A DNA stretch of 64,000 bases from Lineus longissimus (Eukaryota > Nemertea > Pilidiophora > Heteronemertea > Lineidae): positions 7,066,001 through 7,130,000 of the forward strand of contig NC_088323.1 of assembly GCF_910592395.1 (NCBI RefSeq), given 5' to 3'. The notes under the pieces are model-generated. The model ran no database searches and was not told where the DNA came from. It saw only the letters and a list, made by a program, of their open reading frames with translations. The position numbers were made by a program, and so were the translations under genes. Positions within the stretch are counted from its first letter, which is position 1, and every line of letters begins with the position of its first letter. Shown here piece after piece: positions 12,701 through 21,700 of this stretch.

Positions 12701-15700
12701 AAATTGTCAGAGCTCTGGTGAACTGGGAAGTATTGGCCTTATTGACTTACTTGACCCCCTTAACCCTTAAAGCGCCGAATTAACAAAATCATATTACCCC
12801 TGAGCGCCGAATTAACCAAGCATTTTTGAAAATGATTAATAACAACGTTATTTTTGTTACAAACACCGTGGAATGTACTGATGATTTTATACAAATGGTA
12901 ATTCCCGTCGATTTTTGTGACATTTCCCGCCAAAATTTACTAATTAGGGGTTAATTAGTGCAAATACCCATAATCAACAAAAATATGGCCAGAACATACC
13001 TCCATCAGCTTTTTATACCTCCCTTGGTATTTTAATATGAAGTCTGGGTCTAAATACATCGTTTCCATCCGATTCCTGGTCGAAGCATCCGTCTAATTAG
13101 TCGTAACAGCGCTAATTACTCCTGATGACGTCATTCCCGCGAAAATGGGGCTTCAAGTTTTTGATAAAATACTCAAAAGCTTGTATAGAAACTTGAAATT
13201 TTTTCGATGCCATTTTGTGCTAAGCATCACTGTCGAAGTACCAAAGAGCGTACATGCACACTCACTGCCATCTCTTAGCAGACAGGTGGAACTAAATGTC
13301 TGCTGTCGACGATCGTCGCCTCTGGCGCTTTCCCCCTTATGTCGACGATCGTCGCCTCTGGCGCTTTAAGGGTTAAGGCTTTCACGGGCAGACCAATACC
13401 CCCCCCCCCCCGCCCAACCCTTCCTTCAGGCCCCAAGAGAGAAACGTTTATGAAAATAGCTGCAGGAGATCTTTCCAATATAGCTTCTCTAAGACCAGAG
13501 CATCTCAAACGAATAAAGATAACCTCAAACAACCCCCCCCCCCTCCTTTACACTTCCTTCTTCATTGAGATTTTGACATTCAATCATAGTAAAACGTCCA
13601 TGTAGCTTGCTATTTGCTGCAGTATCCAATTTTACTTGGGGGTTCAACCTTCTGCTGATAAATGGCAGATTCAGATGTCATTTTGTATTTTGTGGTCTTG
13701 TCAGTTTAATCATGTTCCAATGTCATAAAACACAACATTTCCCTTTCCTTTTCAGCTTGTATACAACAGTCAGGATGCGAGTCCTGTTTTATGTCAAATA
13801 TTACAAATTTTAGCTGTCGATGGTGCCCGAAACTAAAACGCTGCAGTGACGGAATGGACCGCCACCGCCAGACATGGCTTAGCAAGGGATGCTCATCGTC
13901 GGCCGTGGTGAGTATTATGGGATGTTGTCGTGCACGATTGTTGTCGTGCATGATTGGTCCGTCGTCGGTATTTTTGAGGAGGCTTAGATTCTTTCGTTGG
14001 GGCACCGTCAATCATGACATTCACCGTCTTTCTAGATGAGTGCCTCTTGCGGTGGTTTGGCAAAACTTTGCAAGGTTATGGGGTCGGGCTTTGTTGATTT
14101 GAACGCATCAACGAAAACAAATATTGAGAAAAAGTTATTTTTTGATATGAAAATTAACCTGAAGGATTCGTTTAAAGTATCAAATGATACTTTAAACAGC
14201 TAACTTTAAATGTTTAGCCCTAGCATTATGCTAAATACACCCAATTACTCAGTCCATTATACTACGTGTTTATGCATTTGTATACTGCATGTATATGTCT
14301 GGACGTCAAAAATGATGTATTATTTCAAAATGGCCAAAAATAAAAATTCTGGCCAAAAAGTTATTTTCAAAAAGGAGAAATCCAGGAACAAAGTTTGTTA
14401 AAAACTTTAAGTTGGTCTGTATCTTAATGTACCATAGGCTCAATACAGCATGCGTAAAGTTTGGTTGCTAAATTCCTTAGTTGCAGAGTTTGATTTTGAC
14501 CATTTGTTTTGTTCGTACATGTACGCCCCGGAGAATCAAAATCTTGAACTCTGGGGATCAAGTACCAAGTCCAGGTTCCGAGTCAGCTCGTATTCCTGAA
14601 TTCCGAGTCGCTCGATAGAGCGTCTAGGAAAACAGCACTTCCTTCCTTCAAAGACGTGATAAAGTTCTGATACAACTTGTGCATTCGTATCTGGGAATCT
14701 TAGGGAACACGATAGTTGAAGTTTTGCATTTAAGTTTCTGTCCGGTAGGCTGCAAAGAGTGAAAAGCTTTTGATGTTCATGCTTGTCTTACGATCTTTTG
14801 CTCCGTCACGCCGCACAAGCAGAGATGTGGTGCTTGAAATCAGCCCATAGCAGGCCCATTATCTCTAGATCTGAATGTACGTGTCCATTAAATACTATCT
14901 AATTCAGGTATGCCATGGGAGAGCCATTATTGCGAGGAAACTATTGAAGGACTCGGAATTCAGGAATACCAGATGACTGAACCTGGACTTGGTACTTGAT
15001 CCCCGGAGTTCAGGATTTTGATTTTCCGGGCTGATGTAGGAGATTTTTGCAAAGTCCCATGGCTTTTGTTTTGACCATGTTCGCTTTTTGTGAAGTCCCA
15101 GTTAAAGGCTTTGTACTGTTCGTTGGAGCTTTTTGTGAAGTCCAATGACTGGTTGGAGGCTAGGACTTTCGTTTTTATCAAAGAAGCTTTCTGTAAAGTC
15201 AAGGTTGAAGGCTAGTGCTTTTGTATAGATTGTAGGAGCTTTTTGTGAAGTCCAATGACTGGTCGGAGGCTAGGACTTTCGTTTTAATCAAAGGAGCTTT
15301 CTGTAAAGTCAAGGTTGAAGGCTATAGCTTTTGTATAGATTGTACTTGTAGGAGCTTTTTGTGAAGTCCAATGACTGGTTGGAGGCTAGGACTTTCGCTT
15401 TGATCAAAGGAGCTTTCTGTAAAGTCAAGGTTGAAGGCTATTGCTTTTGTTTTGATTGTAGGAGCTTTTTGTCCAGTGGCTGGTTAAGGGCGAAAGTAGC
15501 TCATTTGTTTATGGTTCAATTGAACAAACTTTCAGAACGACAGCAGTTTTTGTACTAAGCATCATACGCTGAAACCGACCGAGATCAGTGAGAAGACATC
15601 AAAGCGACCAACCAGTCCACCTCACAAGGAACAGACCTCTCATCATGAAGGATGCAAAGTAATTTGTGACTGACTCAGTGAATACCAACCGCATGTTGTC

Positions 15701-18700
15701 CTACTTGACGATGAGATATGATTGTGTCCTGTTATTATAGTATGGATAAATTTTCATCATGATGACACGTCTGGTTACTGTCCAGCGTCTATGTTTATTC
15801 ATATTTTCCCATGCTACTAGTAAATACAATGTTGACAAACAACGTAGCCCTTTAAGTAAAAAGCTATTAATGATATAAGGATGTCACCGGTGATGTAGTC
15901 TCGATTGTCACATCAAAAGTAGCCTCCCGTGTAACTATAACTATATCTAACAACGCTTTGTGATGAGTTATTTTGAGAGAAAAACTCTTGCAATGGAAAT
16001 ATTTTGAGAATGAAATCTGTTATAAAATGCACCCTTTTACATTACAAGTCAAACGCCAAGTCCAGAGCACTTCATGAAGAAAAACTCTTCAAAAATCTTG
16101 AAGTAGCATATGCATCATCATCTCATTATCCTCAGTTCTGTATTGGCAACATGCGGCTGCTTTTACTGAGTAGCAAGTTTTTTATGCAAAACTTAGAGGC
16201 CTATTAGTAAATGCTTGAAACTGTTCGTCTATCACGACTTGCACGCAGCGTCGTCGCTGATATTTACGTGTTTTATAACAACTTTATGTGTTCTCTTGCA
16301 AATTAAGGTGCTTAGTACAGATGCACTCGCAACAGGAAGAGCTGGCAGTCCCATATCTGGAGAAGATTTGAGATGATTTTGGCCGTGACATATTTACAAC
16401 TTACCCCATCTACTTGTCTGTTGCTTATTAGTTGAACTCCTGTCCAGTTTGGCAGGAAGCCCTCTCTAGTTGGACGAGGAACCTCTGTCTGGTTTGACAG
16501 GAGCTTCTGTCTCGTTTGGTAGGAGCTTCTGTCTAGTTTGGCAGGAGCTTCTGTTTAGTTTGGCAGAAGCCCTCTCTGGTTGGGCAGCTTCTTCTGTCTA
16601 ATTTGGCAGGAACTTCTGTCTTGTTTGGCAGGAACGTCTGTCTAATTGGACAGAAAATTCTGTCTTGTTTGGCAGGAAGTCCTGCAAGTTTGGCAGGAAC
16701 TTCTGTTTAGTTTACCAGGAACTCCTGTCTAGTTTGACAGCTTCAATCAAGGATCATTCAAAATGGAAAATAATTTGTAAAATGGCCATATGTTCTGTTC
16801 TGGTTGCCCACCAAGTAATGTGGTACAGAACAATCGTATCTTTAGTGGAATGGTGGTGCACCATGTAAAAGTGTGGCTACCGTGTCACCGTGCAAAATGG
16901 TAAGGTGATGCAGCAAGTAACTTGGTGTGTAGGATTGCCACAGCTGACAGTGTTGTATGGTTTAGCACCAGCTGCAGTAGATGGTAGTTGGTAGAGGTTT
17001 GCTGATGCACGAGTGACGGTTGTGCCAGCTAGCAGTGGTTATCACGACTTTCATCCATTACACAAGCATCACACCTAACAATGTCAATACATTATCGGCT
17101 CATGCTTATTGCAGATGAGCTTTGGTATCCGTTGTCTGTATGATATATGTTTTATTCAAGAACATTTGTACCTTAATGAACGTCTGTCATTTTGAGAAGT
17201 AAACTGTTTTAAATCTATACCTGAATTACAATTGAATTAGAATGTAAAGTTTCACTGACAACAGTATGGGACATCTCAATTTTTATATGAGTTGGAAGGT
17301 GTTCTCCTAAAACGTATCGTCCAAGGTCTCAAGGAGATAGCGGTAACCCGTCTGAGCTCCAGTCGTTTCGTTATTTCTCTAGATGTCTTTATTTTCTACG
17401 CAGCCATGTTTGCCTTATATGATTTAGATTGCTGGTGGTCATGATTCTATATTTGGTTAAAACCGTATTCTTTTTACCCCTCGGCCCAAATGGGCTAGAG
17501 GGGTATTGTCGTCACAGCCGTCCGTCCGGGCGGGCGGGCAGGCGGGCGGCCGTCTGCTACTTGGTTTCCGTCGATTTCTAGGAGAACGGCTTTGACAATC
17601 AATTTAATTTTTGGTATGTACATTCGGGGTGACTAGAGGAAGGTGCCTTTCGAAAACGGGCTTGTTCCGATTATCAATATGGCCACCAGGGTGGCGTGTT
17701 TGAAATTGGTTTCCGTCAATTTCGAGGAGAACCGTTCTTCCGATCAAATTCATTTTTGGTATGTACGTTCGGGGTGACTAGAGGAAGGTTCCTTTCGAAA
17801 ACCGGCTCGTTCTGATTCTCAATATGGTCACCAGGGCAACGTGCTTAAAATCGGTTTCCGTCAATTTTGAGGAGAAAGGCTTGGAGGATGGAATCAATTT
17901 TTAGTGGGTGTAGGCCTGATGCAGTTTTGTAAGGGGAAGGTTCCTTTCGAAAATCAGCGCGATTCGAAATTCAATTTGGCCGCCACGCTCACATCCTCAA
18001 AATAGGTTTCCACAATTTTAATTTCCATATGCAAACTAGCCACTCCACTAAGCCAGCTTCACCATTATCTTACCATTTTTAGCTCACCTCTTAGCAGAGG
18101 TGAGCTTATCCCATACCGTGGCGTCCGTCGTCCGTTAGCAGGGCACGTTTCGTAACTGTTAGAGCTATTGAGTTGAAACTTGGTACACATGTACCCTTAT
18201 GTAATGACACCTTGGAGACCAAGTTTCGGTCCGATTCGTTTCATGGTTTGGCCACCAGGGGGCCAAACGTTAAAAGTGAAAATATGCAATATCTCCCTTA
18301 ATAGTAGTCGGGAAATTTTGAAAAAAATATGGTAGGGTCTTCTAGCAAAGGTGCATCATATATCCTCCGGGTTTTTGATTTGACCTCCTTTTCAAGGTCA
18401 CAGAGGTCAAATGGTGTAAATTGGCCGTTAGGATGTAACGATGGCACGTTTCTAAACTGCAATGACTATTGATACCAAATTTGGTACACATTTACCCCTT
18501 AGTCAGGTGATCTCAGGGACCGAAGTTTGGTCCAATATGATTCACCACTTGACCACCAGGGGGCAAAATCCAAAAACCTTAAAAATGTGATTATTCCTTA
18601 ACTTCTTGCCCGATTGCCACCAATTTGATATCATGGGTACATCTAACCACCATACAGTATATGTCACACAGGTTTTTAATTTGACCTTCTTGTCAAGGTC

Positions 18701-21700
18701 ACAGAGGTCAAATGGCGTAAATTCGCCGTCAGGCCGTAACTATGGCACATTTCTTAACTGCAATGACTATTGATCACAAATTAAGTACACATGTACCCCT
18801 TGGTCAGGTGATCTCAGGTACCGAAGTTTGGTGCGATCTGATTTGCCGTTTGGCCTCCAGGGAGGGGGCCAAATCCTAAATTCTTCAAAATGCCATTATT
18901 CATAGTAATGACTTGCCCGATTGGCACCAATTTTATATCATAGGTACATCTAATTCTAACAACCATTCAATGTGTCACCCGGGTCTTCTTTGATTGACCT
19001 ACTTTTCAAGGTCACAGAGGTCGAATGTACTGTAAATTGGCCATTTTGGGGAAATTGTAATTGCTTGGACCTACATCAAACCTAACACTACATGACACAA
19101 TACCATGCTCTTTATCCATCTTTCCTCCACATGAGGTGAGCACAATGGCCCTGGCCATTTCATTTACCTTTTTTCTGGCTTTCAGTTTGAACTTTGTTTA
19201 GTCTTGTTAAATGTCTTTACCCAGCATCTTCTACAATACGTCTTCTTCAAGTTTAAGATGAACCAGTTACATTTTATGAAAAATAACATATGCTGGTGGA
19301 GTAAGAGTGCCCATAACTCAGTTTTGATAGTGAAATCGAACATTTGATAAAACTGACCTGGAAAAGGTGCGTGCCAGATGAAATCGCTTTCGATCATGAA
19401 CGTCATCCCCATCCTTCCCGAGGTTCAGCTGAAAGCCCTCAGGAGTCTTCTGACTGATAACCCCATCTGGTAGGAGGCTCTACTCCCTTGTCCTCGGAAT
19501 GCTGCTGTTTTCATCTAGTCACTGGATGTTTGGGGATGATAGAGGCTTCACCACTGTACCATCTTGATTGTTTTCTCTGCGGCTTCATCAAAGTATCAGT
19601 AGATAGCATTTAAAATCGTTAGAAATGCAGTTTACTGGTATTGTATTTTTATCAGAAAATATATGTCTCTGTATTTACATCTAAAAGAGGACTAAAAAGT
19701 CGGATCGACCTGGACACAGCAAGACATTTGAAGCAAGGACGACTAACCAGCATCACAATTGTATTTCCATTTGTAAAAATGGCACTGTCTAGCTGTTTCC
19801 TTTCCAGAGGTTACGCATCTTTTACGACTCTCCCACTCGAGGTTGGAGTCAGAGTCAGAGTCGGAAGAGTGCGCAGCCTCTCTTTCGCTTCACCCGCCCT
19901 CCTGACTCTCGTTGTTCTGTCTCTTACCAGGCTGATGGCAAAAACTGCTCCAAGTATCCTGAGGGGAAGGCTGCTGCACAGAAGTGTACCAAGGTAGCCA
20001 GTTTGGCATGCAACCTGTACCTACTAACCCTAACTTTCTCTTTCAATTCATTTGCGTTTTTTCGATCATTTGGTCTGGGCCCGGTGGTTCAAAACACAAG
20101 TTATGTCACTAACACTGGTGTTGAACTTGGTGTTCGTCTGATCGGCTTAACGGAAGGAGGTTATGCCAAGTAGACGCTGGCATTATCGACGAAACGTTTT
20201 TTTACCAACCAGGTCCTGATCAGTTATGTATCATGATTTCGTGAGGATTTTGGTTAACGTGGGCCAGTTTCCATCATTGATGAGCACTTCTATGTAACAC
20301 GCTCCCATATCTGGTGTAAATTTGTTTTTCACAGTCCAGTCTAACACAAATACACAATATCACTTTGGATGGGCACGCCGCGAGCATACCCTGCTATACA
20401 GACAGGAAGAGCAGTCCGTTAGTTATGTCTTTTGTTACCTAGGGTGAACAAGTGCACTGTTGTATAGCCAATATGAAATGTGCCAAGTGTTATTGAAATA
20501 CCCTGCATGACAAAGATCATGGTCAATGGATTCTTCTACTTGGGTGTATAGCCTGGTATGCTTGTACGCAGTGGATATCATACATCATAGCTATCATGGT
20601 TCATGTCACTAATACCACCCACGAGAATCAGCACCACATTTCCTGAGGACATTCCGTGGTTCGAGGCAGGATTTCCTTGAAAGGTCATCTCACTAACCTA
20701 CAGAAAATGCTAAAATATTGTATCAAAATCTTAATTAGATTACTTGGAAATTTTGGGCGCTTGGGTACTTCTGTGATTCAATTAAAACTGCAGTTGTTCA
20801 AGACAAACACTTGAATTCCCTTCTATTGTTGATGGATTACCAAATGTAAGTATTTTCGAACCATCTAATTGTGATTTTGAAGCAAAATTAAAGCATTTTT
20901 GGTGTATTAGTTTATGTGGCCTCGGGATGGGGGTGACAATTATTGGATATCCAACCTCGAAACGAGTCAAGTTGAGCATTCCCTCGGGAAATGTGGTGCT
21001 CATTCTCTAGGGTGAATACATGGGTTCCTTGGTTCTAATATCTCCATGGATTCATTGTCTTCAAGCGTTTCATTTTATCATTTTATCAAATATTCATTTA
21101 ATGATTAGTCACGTATGTTAGAATAGGCAAAAGTTCCAAATAGTTTTTAATTGGACGGTCCTCAATGTCTTGATTACGCATGTCTCCGTGTTCTCAAACC
21201 AGTAAATTTTTCCATTTCCTTGTCTTTTTAAAGGACTCAGTTGTACAATTTTTCAATCTGATAATTTTTCATACTTTCAAAAATTTATTTGATAAAGCGT
21301 GTTGTGTCCCAATATTTTGTGGTTTGGTAATAGTTTTGACTACTGAAAAAGTAAAGAATGGTCTTTTTTTGGACACAGAGATGGGTCTCACTTGGGATTC
21401 CGCATTCAACCCTTTTTTTAGTCAGATTGGAGATCAGTGGATTGCGGATTGCGTTAGAATTCAGCCAAAATTGGTCATCGGAAATCTGGACAGTGCCTTT
21501 TTTATAACGCCCCCTCCTCTCCTCTTAGAAGTGCCCTTTTATGTCATGTTGTGTTTAAGGTCTAAGGAACAGATGGCCAGATTGTCAGTCTGTAGGGGAT
21601 GACCCCATTCATCTTTTCCATCTCTATTCCCCAACTTTGAACTTGGTGATGCCAAATGTTTAATACAAAATGTCATATGTCATCTGGTCTGCCGTCATTG

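Larger units (their letters stand above)
13908..19930. other. PLXDC intron 9, about 6 kb, repeat-filled
   Basis: Contains an inverted-repeat element (14526-15030), tandem arrays (15037-15482, 16435-16742) and two dispersed elements (17475-18060, 18081-19166). No coding exon was recognised between 13907 and 19931. Confidence 0.6.

Noticed and set aside
19641-19997. 118-codon open frame overlapping PLXDC exon 10
   Set aside because: Different frame from the spliced exon; only 19931-19993 fits splice sites and phase.
21180-21602. 140-codon open frame in PLXDC intron 10
   Set aside because: Hydrophobic, AT-driven composition, no known domain, no splice-site logic.
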